A stretch of DNA of 14,882 nt, from contig NZ_CAHJWX010000018.1 of NCBI RefSeq assembly GCF_903643065.1, forward strand, positions 1-14,882, read 5' to 3'. Position 1 is the stretch's first letter, and every line of letters starts with the position of its first letter. Below the pieces are notes generated by a model that worked only from the letters and a program-made list of their open reading frames with translations, had not been told where the DNA came from and did no database searches. This DNA is from Sphingomonas bacterium. GTDB lineage: Bacteria; Pseudomonadota; Alphaproteobacteria; Sphingomonadales; Sphingomonadaceae. The position numbers and the translations under genes were made by a program. Shown here piece after piece: positions 7,501 to 13,232 of the stretch.

Positions 7501-8584
7501 CACCGGATGCGAGCGCGACGTCGTGGCGCGAGGTCGCGATCACCATCGCGTCCGGCCGTGCCGCCGCCAGCACGTCGGTCAGCTGGTCGTTCCAGGGGCG
7601 GCTGGCTGGATCGAAGTCGAACCGGCCCCAGGGATCCTCTATGTCGAACAGGACGGGCCGCGGCGTCGCGTCGCTCCGCAGTTCCGTGGGGCCCAGCAGC
7701 ACGGGGCGGCGGGCGAGCCCGGCCACCTCCTTGCGCAGCTCCTCGTAGAGCATCTTCGTGGCCAGCGTCTTGCCGGTTCCGGAGGTGCCGATGATGATCG
7801 CGGCGGATCGTTCTGCCATGGCCGCGCGCAGGTCGGACCAGTTGGTCGGGTGGACGTAGTGCTCCAGCTCGGGCGAGCTGGCCAGGTAGCCATCGTGCTC
7901 CCGGATCACCTCCTCCAGGTCGCTCCGCAGCCAGTGCCCGCCGCCCGCTCTGGCGATGCGCGACCGGGCGTCCTCGCGCAGCTTCCTGCGGCAGTCCGCG
8001 AGCCGCGCCTTGGGAACGCGACACCCCTCCAGGAGGAGGCGGTCGATGTCGCCGAGCAGTCGCTCGTCGTCCTGGTTCGCGACGACCGCGACGCGTCCGG
8101 CGAAGCTGTGCGTGAACGCCTTGGAGATCATGGTCGGCATCGCGGCGGCCCGCGGCCAGGATCCGGCGTGGCGACGGCCCAGCTTCTTGGCTGGGCCGTT
8201 CAACCCGGCGCTCGTCACCAGGAGGTAGCGCGCCGTGGGGTTCTTCAGGCGCTCGGCCGCCGACTTCCTGCCTTCGCTCCCGTGTTTCAGGAGGGTTCGC
8301 AGCGTCGACGGGGTCCAGGCGTCGCCGCAGCGCCGCTTCGCCTGGACGACCAGCGTGTATCCCTTCATCGGGAGGCGGCTGACGAGGCGACCGGGTGTCG
8401 TGTCGGCGAGCTCGGCCTCGAGGTCCTCCTGCGATGCTGGCTCCAGCTCGAGTTGCTCGGTCAGATGCGACACCAGGACGAGGTCGAGCGCCAGCCAGAC
8501 CGACACGTCGACCTGGTACTCGTAGCCGGCGAGCGATGCGGCGCCCGAGCCCGCGCCGCCGTCAGCTTCAGACCCGTCCGCCAT
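4553..8584 (-). CDS. Cap4/DUF4297-like nuclease fused to a STAND-type NTPase (Avs-like)
   Basis: A 1343-residue protein. The ATG at 8584 is chosen because GGAGGAGG lies just upstream; an in-frame start 32 codons earlier lacks this. Residues about 19-120 look like a PD-(D/E)XK nuclease of the Cap4/DUF4297 or Mrr type: AGYEYQVDVS near the start, acidic ELEPASQEDLEAEL at 46-59, and VVQAKRR at 79-85 with the Q-x-K catalytic pair at 81 and 83. A P-loop GTSGTGKT lies at 266-273, a Walker-B-like VLFDIED at 311-317, and a sensor-like MVIATSRHD at 347-355. This is the layout of STAND ATPases. From about 430 to 1343 the protein is helical, probably HEAT/TPR-like, with a basic tail (KKKRRGK). Family knowledge: antiviral STAND proteins (Avs) use such C-termini to bind invader proteins and then activate N-terminal nucleases. 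It lies 156 bp after xseB on the same strand, probably in one operon. The defence role is inference. Confidence 0.8.
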   Translation of the reverse strand: MADGSEADGGAGSGAASLAGYEYQVDVSVWLALDLVLVSHLTEQLELEPASQEDLEAELADTTPGRLVSRLPMKGYTLVVQAKRRCGDAWTPSTLRTLLKHGSEGRKSAAERLKNPTARYLLVTSAGLNGPAKKLGRRHAGSWPRAAAMPTMISKAFTHSFAGRVAVVANQDDERLLGDIDRLLLEGCRVPKARLADCRRKLREDARSRIARAGGGHWLRSDLEEVIREHDGYLASSPELEHYVHPTNWSDLRAAMAERSAAIIIGTSGTGKTLATKMLYEELRKEVAGLARRPVLLGPTELRSDATPRPVLFDIEDPWGRFDFDPASRPWNDQLTDVLAAARPDAMVIATSRHDVALASGALGSVKQWVVNLEAENYGPKERRALYRSRIDSLPRDLQALARGAERTVLDELATPLEIQKFFDAMRVQDRTGLRNPPGFVQDAINRAHQNSIESTVIEQIEQRKDVAAAAVLFGLLSTSGKVTRSVLREIEDALADRQVDLGRGVSPLVDFFVAARNLRQGEGGLVTYYHPRVEAGVTRTLEKPEHRQVVRRTLRQLLELLVSDDGPGAEWGAGASARILAAVWEKFGVSPGAVAAQRIDAWLDARLLEGGKDFEAHIELAARAGSAASNGGEIARFLRHRPDKTFGGFYSWGSPGHLEDWYAARAADPATRTILETFVRDTLPRDRSHFPDSFADELARLFDGLTPSFLEAASTAVHYGYISTDDVIAYGALKDLDGFEAIIDTAVEVLTPSESDLASAAATHLDIVNDVYSEDYAQYLAENDDGYTAGEFLKLYVARVRTEHGWRSVVQHRHAASLRPYWLRLLANRDTAEAADPDELAGAFECAHGTPDEDDVWSALVRTWDDRYLQPLEKRILAGSPHGGIEQAALIALIERAPTLLPTIIQRLEDSGDHDRLTSIACDLAAFRKGRAATGTEHIAATDTAAANLPKPFDSIGEAQLALLSKQKPRLGKRAIEVLFSIAEPSAGTRAFRLALDPQGGLAIESDVRWALAKADDPSMAVDGVEAAIRHGMAADVDAALGHRYAHVVARALTAIAGPLPAPLPARLLDLAAHRASPVRRALVQVLKDKPHEAHRPALITLAGDQWSKDSQEYGRDSDDYPIAQAAIDALAAVAPLPGPDAERLLTIATSTSDSDVRRAGFALLARTGGGAAHAKLFALSVEPGRARVRSSAAHSLLPVGAELEEALVQRITPQLLARLYEPVAGVLAVLLGWRGGRDEILAAAGALATNRKRRALLLLMAWTMNDRDRSAAEEVVAMLPTGRGADWALGADVGEVDDAAISDLGDPSICAEVLSYMRLRDGGSGAKKKRRGKAGSGSAQA

Positions 8585-8587
8585 GAA

Positions 8588-8595
8588 CCTCCTCC
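8588..8595 (-). promoter_or_regulatory. Shine-Dalgarno of the nuclease-STAND gene
   Basis: GGAGGAGG on the minus strand, with its upstream GGAGG core 6 nt from the ATG at 8584. It decides that start over the upstream in-frame ATG at 8680. Confidence 0.7.
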
Positions 8596-8653
8596 AATGA
8601 TCGCGATCGCCGGTCGACACCGAGGACCGGCCGTCCCCGCCTCGCCGGCTTGC

Positions 8654-8671
8654 CGAGCCGCATACGGCTCG
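8654..8671 (-). repeat. stem-loop in the xseB to STAND gap
   Basis: CGAGCCG-TATG-CGGCTCG on the minus strand is a perfect 7-bp stem with a 4-nt loop, midway in the 156-bp gap between xseB and the nuclease-STAND gene. No T-run follows it, so it is not a clear terminator. It could be a processing or attenuation structure that sets the level of the downstream toxic-type effector separately from the exonuclease. Just upstream on the minus strand lies TAACTAT, a weak candidate -10, so an internal promoter is also possible. Confidence 0.4.
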
Positions 8672-8740
8672 CGCAGGCATAGTTACAACCGCGCCCGATG
8701 CGGACGACGCCAGGCCGCGACGACGAACCCACAGCCCTGA

Positions 8741-8971
8741 TCAGCCTGCCGTCTGCTCCCCGATCAGCTTGCGGACGCTCTCCACACGTTCCTGGCAGTG
8801 CGCTGCCAGGATGTTGGCGCGTCGCACCAGCGGCTCGATGGCATCGACATCGGGGATCTGACCCGGTGCCGGCTTCAGCTTGGCGGCGATGGCCTGCAGC
8901 TCGGTGTACGCGTCCGCGAACTTGGTCGGGGCCGGTTCCTCCGGTCCCTTGATGACGACGTCCGTGCTCAT
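8741..8971 (-). CDS. xseB: exodeoxyribonuclease VII small-subunit-like protein
   Basis: A 76-residue protein with the XseB pattern: KFADAYTELQAIAAKLK, a short linker, then PLVRRANILAAHCQERVESV, corresponding to the two-helix 'F.EAL.EL..I...LE' and 'G..L...C...L' of canonical small subunits, which are usually 70-85 residues. XseB subunits bind the coiled-coil arms of XseA to form the holoenzyme that trims single-stranded DNA ends. The ATG at 8971 overlaps the stop of the xseA-like gene by 4 bp (ATGA), which indicates translational coupling. In most bacteria xseB is chromosomal housekeeping and often lies near ispA/dxs, not beside xseA and defence-type genes, so this is probably an accessory copy. 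A family-level assignment is safe despite the short length because of the neighbour. Confidence 0.82.
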   Translation of the reverse strand: MSTDVVIKGPEEPAPTKFADAYTELQAIAAKLKPAPGQIPDVDAIEPLVRRANILAAHCQERVESVRKLIGEQTAG

Positions 8972-10599
8972 GCTCGCTGGTCCTCTGTTTGCGCTTGACT
9001 TTCATTCCGCAGGTGGGTCGTGCCGTCCCTCATCTCTGCGGCGACGATATCGGCGGAGCGAACCGATCGCAGGCTCGTGAGCGGTGATCCGGCCGCGTCG
9101 CGCAGGATCGCGTAACCGGCCGCGAGCACCGTCCTGGGGTGCAGGGCGTCCGCGCAGTCCTGTATCGTCGCGATGGCCGAACGGCACACGTCGACGGCCT
9201 GCCTCGCGTCCACGATCGCTTGGCGGCGAAGTCCTGTGATTGCGCTACCCGCGTCCTCGGCCGACCGCGCGGCGTCTGCGCGGATCTGCGCAAGCAGCCG
9301 GTCCATGTCTGCCGTAACGGCCTGGGGCACGGCATCCAGTCGGGTGCGGACCTCGCTGAGCGCCCGCTCGGTCCCCAGGTCGAGTGGCCGCAGTTTGGCG
9401 CCGACGGTGGCGACGATCTCCATCCTGAGGCCTTGGATCGCTTCGCCCGCTGCCTCTCGCCGGTACCGGGCGGACCCACGGGCTGTGTCCAGCGCGGCCG
9501 TCACCGCCGCGTGGGTCTGGTCGAGCAGGTCCCGCGCGCCCGGCTCTAGCCCGGTGGCTGCGGCCCGGACCACGCGGTCGGCCACCCTGATGGCCTCGCG
9601 CGCATCCCTGTCGACGGCGGCCGAGGTGACCGCGACTGCGGCGCGGTGGTCGCTCAGGGCTCCCGCCACGGAGGCCCGCACGGACTCGTAGGCGCGGAGA
9701 CCGACCATGGCCGACCGGGTGATCGTCGAGGATATGTGCTCCACCACCTTCGATGGCGTATCGCACGGGATGCAGGCGATCTCGTCGAGTAGGTTGCGAT
9801 CCCTCTCGTGGCCGATGCCGGTCATCACGGGGACGTTCATCCTGCAGACCGCTTCCGCCAGCTTCTGGTCGACCAGCCACGCGAGGTCGGCGGAGGCGCC
9901 GCCGCCGCGGATGATCGCCACCGCGCAGTGCCGGTCCGGTTCCGCGCGGCACTGCCGGTAGATCTCCCGGAGCGTCTCGACGATCCGCGCCGGCGCGTCG
10001 CGTGTCTGGAAGGGGACTTCATGGTAGATGAACTCGGCCAGTCCAGCGGCGGCGAGCGTGTCCGCCGTGGATTGAGAGTCGCCGAGCCCGGCGGCTCCGG
10101 CCGGGGCGATGACCGAGACGCGCACGAAGTCGGCCGGACGCGGCAAGTTGCGGTTCCGGTCCCAAACGCCGGTGTCCTGCAGGTGCTTCCTGATCGCCTG
10201 CATGCGGGCGTTGAGGTCACCAAGCGCGAACGTCAGGTCGATGTCCGAGACGTTGACGCGGAAGCCGTAGGTCGGGTTCAGGTTTGCATCGAGCTTAACC
10301 ATCACCTGCGAGCCGGAGGTCAACGTGAGGCCCGCAGCGCGGAAATCCCCCTCGATCCGGCGCCAGACGGCTGGCCAGCACCCACCCTGGACCTTGGCGA
10401 TCTGCTTCCCGTCGCCATCGGCCTCGATGAATTCCATTCCGACGAAGCGGTCGCCCACCTTGAGCGTGTGCAGCTCGCAGCGCACCCACGCGGCCGGCAC
10501 CCGCTTCACGATGCTCGCGACGCCGTCGAGGTACGTCCTCAGGCCCACCGACGCGTTCGCGGCTGGGCGGTCCGCCGCGGTATCGTCCGCCTGGATCAT
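8968..10599 (-). CDS. xseA: exodeoxyribonuclease VII large-subunit-like protein, accessory type
   Basis: A 543-residue protein from ATG 10599. The frame is open further upstream to 10878, but that part overlaps the divergent gene and looks unlike a protein. Residues about 20-130 match the XseA OB-fold (RTYLDGVASIVKRVPAAWVR and NPTYGFRVNVSDIDL). The catalytic core spans about 145-290: SVIAPAGAAGLGD, IIRGGGASADL and TGIGHERDRNLLDEIA. Residues equivalent to those I recall as catalytic in E. coli XseA are all present: Asp174, Arg231, His264 and Asp267. About 290-480 is an Ala-rich, heptad-like helical region that would form the long XseB-binding arm. The C-terminus (HPRTVLAAGYAILRDAAGSP) is the usual beta barrel. 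It departs from the housekeeping clade where 'RAPTPSAAAE' is expected, reading CDTPSKVVEHI. No strong ribosome binding site is seen, so the start is less certain than the rest. Confidence 0.85.
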   Translation of the reverse strand: MIQADDTAADRPAANASVGLRTYLDGVASIVKRVPAAWVRCELHTLKVGDRFVGMEFIEADGDGKQIAKVQGGCWPAVWRRIEGDFRAAGLTLTSGSQVMVKLDANLNPTYGFRVNVSDIDLTFALGDLNARMQAIRKHLQDTGVWDRNRNLPRPADFVRVSVIAPAGAAGLGDSQSTADTLAAAGLAEFIYHEVPFQTRDAPARIVETLREIYRQCRAEPDRHCAVAIIRGGGASADLAWLVDQKLAEAVCRMNVPVMTGIGHERDRNLLDEIACIPCDTPSKVVEHISSTITRSAMVGLRAYESVRASVAGALSDHRAAVAVTSAAVDRDAREAIRVADRVVRAAATGLEPGARDLLDQTHAAVTAALDTARGSARYRREAAGEAIQGLRMEIVATVGAKLRPLDLGTERALSEVRTRLDAVPQAVTADMDRLLAQIRADAARSAEDAGSAITGLRRQAIVDARQAVDVCRSAIATIQDCADALHPRTVLAAGYAILRDAAGSPLTSLRSVRSADIVAAEMRDGTTHLRNESQAQTEDQRA

Positions 10600-10810
10600 C
10601 GTGACGCCGGTGGTGACATGGTGGGAGGATATGCGCAGGCGCCGTAGGCCGTGCAAGCGCACGCACGTTGCGCACCTGGGGCGACGACGGACGCTCGCGG
10701 CACGACGGAGGGTCAGGCGCGCCGCGGCGGTGGTGCGGGGCGGCTTGCCTTTGGGCACGTCGCGCGCAAAGTAGTCGGACGCGTGACTTGCAGTGGGGAG
10801 GTTGGCCTGC
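10600..10810. promoter_or_regulatory. shared intergenic region between the two divergent operons
   Basis: These 211 bp must carry the promoters of both the xseA-xseB-STAND operon and the DUF4062-AlbA_2 operon. No consensus -35/-10 pair stands out on either strand. An imperfect dyad GTGCAAGCGCAC.GCACGTTGCGCAC lies at 10651-10675, about 52 bp upstream of the xseA start, and is the best candidate operator. GGGGAGG at 10796-10802 is the ribosome binding site of the DUF4062 gene. A regulator bound here could control both operons together. Confidence 0.45.
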
Positions 10811-11425
10811 ATGCCCAAGGCCGACCGTTCCAAGCTCAAGGTGATGGTCTCCTCAAGTGTCCGCCACAAGGAGCCCATGCTTGATCAGATCTACGGGCTC
10901 CTTAGCGGCTTGGGATACAGGGTCTGGATGTCCTACCGCGGCACCGTTCCGAACATCCCGGGCAAGAGCGCGTTCGAGACCTGCCTCGTTGCGGTGGAGC
11001 GCTGCGACATCTTCCTCGGGATCATCACCCCGCACTACGGTTCGGGCCATGTCGCGGGGCAGCTGGGGATCACCCACCGTGAACTGCTCAAGGCGATCGA
11101 GCTCGGCATGCCGCGCTTCATGCTGGCGCACGAGCAGGTCGTGAACGCGCGCCGCCTGCTGATGGACCTCGGCTATCCCGACGCGGCCGCGCGCGCGGCG
11201 CTCAAGCTCCGCAAGGGCGCCGTCATCATCGACGACATGCGGCTGATCGACATGTACGAGGCCGCGACGCGGGAGGACTTGCCGCTGGAGAACCGGACCG
11301 ACAACTGGGTGCAGCAGTACCGCATGCCGCCGGAAGCGCTGGAGTTCGCCGAGGAGCAGTTCAGTCGGGTCGAGGAGAACCGTGGATACGTCGCGGAGTG
11401 GCGGGCTCGGAAGGTGGAAGCGTGA
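10811..11425 (+). CDS. DUF4062 domain protein
   Basis: A 204-residue protein. ATG 10811 follows GGGGAGG at 8-nt spacing, and the in-frame GTG upstream at 10793 precedes that site, so it is rejected. Residues 9-110 carry the DUF4062 signature: LKVMVSSSVRHKE (first strand), then CLVAVERCDIFLGIITPHYG at 58-77 and HRELLKAIELGMPRFMLA at 89-106. The domain is a Rossmann-like fold related to TIR/SIR2-type nucleotide-binding domains and is frequent in bacterial conflict systems, usually as an N-terminal module. Here it is almost the whole protein, followed by a charged helical tail (about 170-204). Its biochemical activity is not established, so any NAD or nucleotide role is inference. It overlaps the downstream AlbA_2 gene by 4 bp (GTGA), so the two proteins are probably made in fixed ratio and may interact. 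Confidence 0.8.
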   Translation: MPKADRSKLKVMVSSSVRHKEPMLDQIYGLLSGLGYRVWMSYRGTVPNIPGKSAFETCLVAVERCDIFLGIITPHYGSGHVAGQLGITHRELLKAIELGMPRFMLAHEQVVNARRLLMDLGYPDAAARAALKLRKGAVIIDDMRLIDMYEAATREDLPLENRTDNWVQQYRMPPEALEFAEEQFSRVEENRGYVAEWRARKVEA

Positions 11426-12807
11426 GTGACGAGGTGATCCAGGGTCGGCTTCCCGCGGGTGAGGACGGGTCCACCGAGTTCAAGCGCGACACGCGTTCGG
11501 TCGCGGCGATCGGACGGACCGTGTGCGCCTTCCTGAACACGGACGGTGGCCAGGTGTATTGCGGGATCGCCGACGACGGGGTCGTCGTCGGGGTCAGGGG
11601 CGACGCCGCTGCGCACGCGCAGGCGCTGGAGCGAGAGCTCCGGGCCTCGATATCGCCGACGTCGCTCTTCTCGGCGGATGTGGTGACCATGGGCGGCCGC
11701 TCGGTCGTGGTCGTCGAGGTCCCCGAGGGTCATGACCGGCCCTACGTGTTCAAGGGCGCGGTCTACCTCCGCCGCGGCGTGGAGACGGTCCCGGCGGACG
11801 CCGCCATGCTGAAGGACCTCGTGCGGGACCAGGCGGATGCCCCGGTCCGCTGGGAGAAGAGGATCGCGCCGATCTCTCCCGACGATCTGGACGTGCACGA
11901 GATCCGGGCGGCTGTGCGCAAGGTCGAGTCGACGGGCCGGTTCACGTTCGCGGACCCCGATGACGACCTGGCGGTGCTCGCCGACTTCTCGGTCTACCTC
12001 AGCGGTTCCTTCACGAACGCCGCCGATGCGCTGTTTTCCCGGCGTCCGATGCTCAGGCTACCCCAGTGCCGTGTCCAGCTCGCGCGGTTCGCCGGCGACA
12101 AGGCCGACGACCTGTACCTGGACAACCGATCGTTCGAAGGTCCGTTGGCGCGCGTGTATGGCGAGGTGCTGGGCGCGATCCGTGCCGCCGTCCCCGTCCA
12201 GTCGGTGTTCCTGCCGGGCGACCAGCGCCGTGTCGACCAAGCCGCCTACGACATCCTGGCCCTTGGCGAGGGCCTGGTGAACGCCTTCGTTCATCGCGAC
12301 TACTCCGCGCATTCCGGCGGCATCCGGATCCAGATGTTCGAGAACCGGATCGAGATCTGGAACAGCGGTCGCCTTCCCGACGGCCTTTCGCCGGTCGATC
12401 TGCGGCGGGACCATGCGTCGATCCTGGTGAACCCGGACATCGCCAACGTCTTCGCCGCGCAGGATCTGATGGAGCGGCTCGGTCGAGGGACCGAGAGGAT
12501 CGTCTCGGCGAGCAAGGCGCTGGGGGCCCGGCCGCCCGTCTGGCGGGACGAGGCCACGGGCGTGACGCTCACCATCTTCCGGGCGGTCCAGACCGAGGCC
12601 GGGGTCTCCGTGAGGCTGAACGAGCGGCAGAACCGGCTCCTCCTCGATCTCGGCGTGGGGGACAGCTTCACGCCGAGGGACTACCAGGAGCGCTACGCCA
12701 TCGGCCTGACGCCGCGCCAGGCAAGGCGCGACCTGGAGGAGCTAGAGGCACTGACGTGGCTCGTTCGCGAGGGCGCCACGCGATCCACTCGGTACCGTCT
12801 CCCCTGA
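11422..12807 (+). CDS. AlbA_2 (Schlafen-like) / HATPase_c_4 / winged-helix protein
   Basis: A 461-residue protein from a GTG at 11422, coupled to the preceding stop and preceded by GGAAGGTGGA. Residues 12-135 are an AlbA_2 domain: GSTEFKRD at 16-23 and CAFLNTDGGQVYCGIADDG at 35-53, with YVFKGAVYLRRG at 108-119. Residues about 240-365 match the HATPase_c_4 region of RecG-like transcriptional-regulator or putative helicase proteins: GEGLVNAFVHRDYS at 282-295, MFENRIEIWNSGRLPDGL at 305-322, NPDIANVF at 337-344 and ERLGRGTERI at 351-360. Residues about 400-461 form a winged helix (LNERQNRLLL and TPRQARRDLEELEAL). The family is often mis-named an ATP-dependent helicase, but no helicase motifs are present. 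Related proteins act as nucleic-acid-binding regulators or defence components, and Schlafen AlbA domains can be nucleases. Its role here is unknown; with DUF4062 it may be a regulator or a second effector. Confidence 0.85.
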   Translation: MSDEVIQGRLPAGEDGSTEFKRDTRSVAAIGRTVCAFLNTDGGQVYCGIADDGVVVGVRGDAAAHAQALERELRASISPTSLFSADVVTMGGRSVVVVEVPEGHDRPYVFKGAVYLRRGVETVPADAAMLKDLVRDQADAPVRWEKRIAPISPDDLDVHEIRAAVRKVESTGRFTFADPDDDLAVLADFSVYLSGSFTNAADALFSRRPMLRLPQCRVQLARFAGDKADDLYLDNRSFEGPLARVYGEVLGAIRAAVPVQSVFLPGDQRRVDQAAYDILALGEGLVNAFVHRDYSAHSGGIRIQMFENRIEIWNSGRLPDGLSPVDLRRDHASILVNPDIANVFAAQDLMERLGRGTERIVSASKALGARPPVWRDEATGVTLTIFRAVQTEAGVSVRLNERQNRLLLDLGVGDSFTPRDYQERYAIGLTPRQARRDLEELEALTWLVREGATRSTRYRLP

Positions 12808-12810
12808 TTG

Positions 12811-12829
12811 CGGACATCTGCGGACATCG
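12811..12829. repeat. CGGACAT tandem motif, copy 1
   Basis: CGGACATCTGCGGACATCG starts 3 bp after the AlbA_2 stop codon. It contains two CGGACAT boxes 10 bp apart, about one helical turn, as expected for a protein binding one DNA face. A second copy lies 131 bp downstream. Confidence 0.55.
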
Positions 12830-12883
12830 GGTGTGGCGCGACGACCGCTCGCCACAGCTGGCGGGACGGTGAGGCAAATAACT

Positions 12884-12900
12884 GAAAACGCGATGTTTTC
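12884..12900. repeat. inverted repeat GAAAAC-N5-GTTTTC
   Basis: A perfect 6-bp inverted repeat around GCGAT, 77 bp after the AlbA_2 stop. On the plus strand the descending arm GTTTTC offers only a short T-run, so it is at best a weak terminator. Confidence 0.35.
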
Positions 12901-12941
12901 CGAGTCGACGACGCGATTGTGATCCGCCCACGCGGCGTTTT

Positions 12942-12960
12942 CGGACATTTACGGACATCG
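12942..12960. repeat. CGGACAT tandem motif, copy 2
   Basis: CGGACATTTACGGACATCG matches the copy at 12811-12829 in 17 of 19 positions, with both CGGACAT boxes and their 10-bp spacing preserved. Confidence 0.55.
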
Positions 12961-13039
12961 CCGCCGGGCTGCGGCACCATTGCGCCGGGTAGCAGAAATG
13001 GCGGTCTGCGCGCCGGCTGCTCGCTCCGACATGTCACCT

Positions 13040-13062
13040 GCGGAAGATTTTTTCGCTTCCGC
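13040..13062. terminator. hairpin GCGGAAG-N9-CTTCCGC, possible terminator
   Basis: A perfect 7-bp stem with a T-rich 9-nt loop, followed by TTT on the plus strand. The T-run lies mostly inside the loop, so it is not a textbook intrinsic terminator. It could still end transcripts of the DUF4062/AlbA_2 operon 230 bp downstream, or be a regulatory dyad. Confidence 0.3.
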
Positions 13063-13162
13063 TTTCCGAACGCCGCGCAGGCCATCGCTTGACCGGCGAT
13101 GAACCTCACGCATCGAACCGCATACGCCCGCACGACGCCCGTATACCAGTCGCATCCGGATG

Positions 13163-13176
13163 GATCGGAACCGATC
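13163..13176. promoter_or_regulatory. palindrome GATCGG-AA-CCGATC, candidate operator
   Basis: A perfect 6-2-6 dyad 56 bp upstream of the AddB-like start, where a dimeric regulator would sit near a promoter. No confident -35/-10 pair is visible nearby. TTGACC at 13089-13094 lacks a good -10. The wider 12808-13232 gap contains no convincing gene on either strand. Confidence 0.35.
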
Positions 13177-13216
13177 GAGGTTGCGCGGCGCACCGCTCCG
13201 CTGACATGCTCCGACC

Positions 13217-13224
13217 AGGAGGGG
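13217..13224 (+). promoter_or_regulatory. Shine-Dalgarno of the AddB-like gene
   Basis: AGGAGGGG, 8 nt before ATG 13233. It is a near-perfect site that fixes the start and implies strong translation. Confidence 0.75.
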
Positions 13225-13232
13225 TTCTAGAG

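Noticed and set aside
6231..8024. Long open frame on the minus strand in another frame of the STAND gene
   Set aside because: Arg/Ala/Pro/Gly-rich shadow of a high-GC gene with no recognisable motifs; the overlapping 1343-residue frame carries the nuclease and NTPase motifs.
6944..8740. 598-residue open frame on the plus strand opposite the STAND gene
   Set aside because: Antisense shadow typical of GC-rich genes; no domain recognised and no ribosome binding site supports it.
10600..10878. Upstream extension of the xseA-like frame by 93 codons
   Set aside because: It overlaps the divergent DUF4062 gene, is Arg/Ala-rich and lies before the OB-fold; the ATG at 10599 gives a family-like N-terminus.
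13089..13120. TTGACC as a sigma-70 -35 box for the AddB-like gene
   Set aside because: No acceptable -10 hexamer at 16-18 bp spacing.
12693..13193. 166-residue minus-strand frame across the 12808-13232 gap
   Set aside because: No family likeness, overlaps the end of the AlbA_2 gene and has no clear ribosome binding site.
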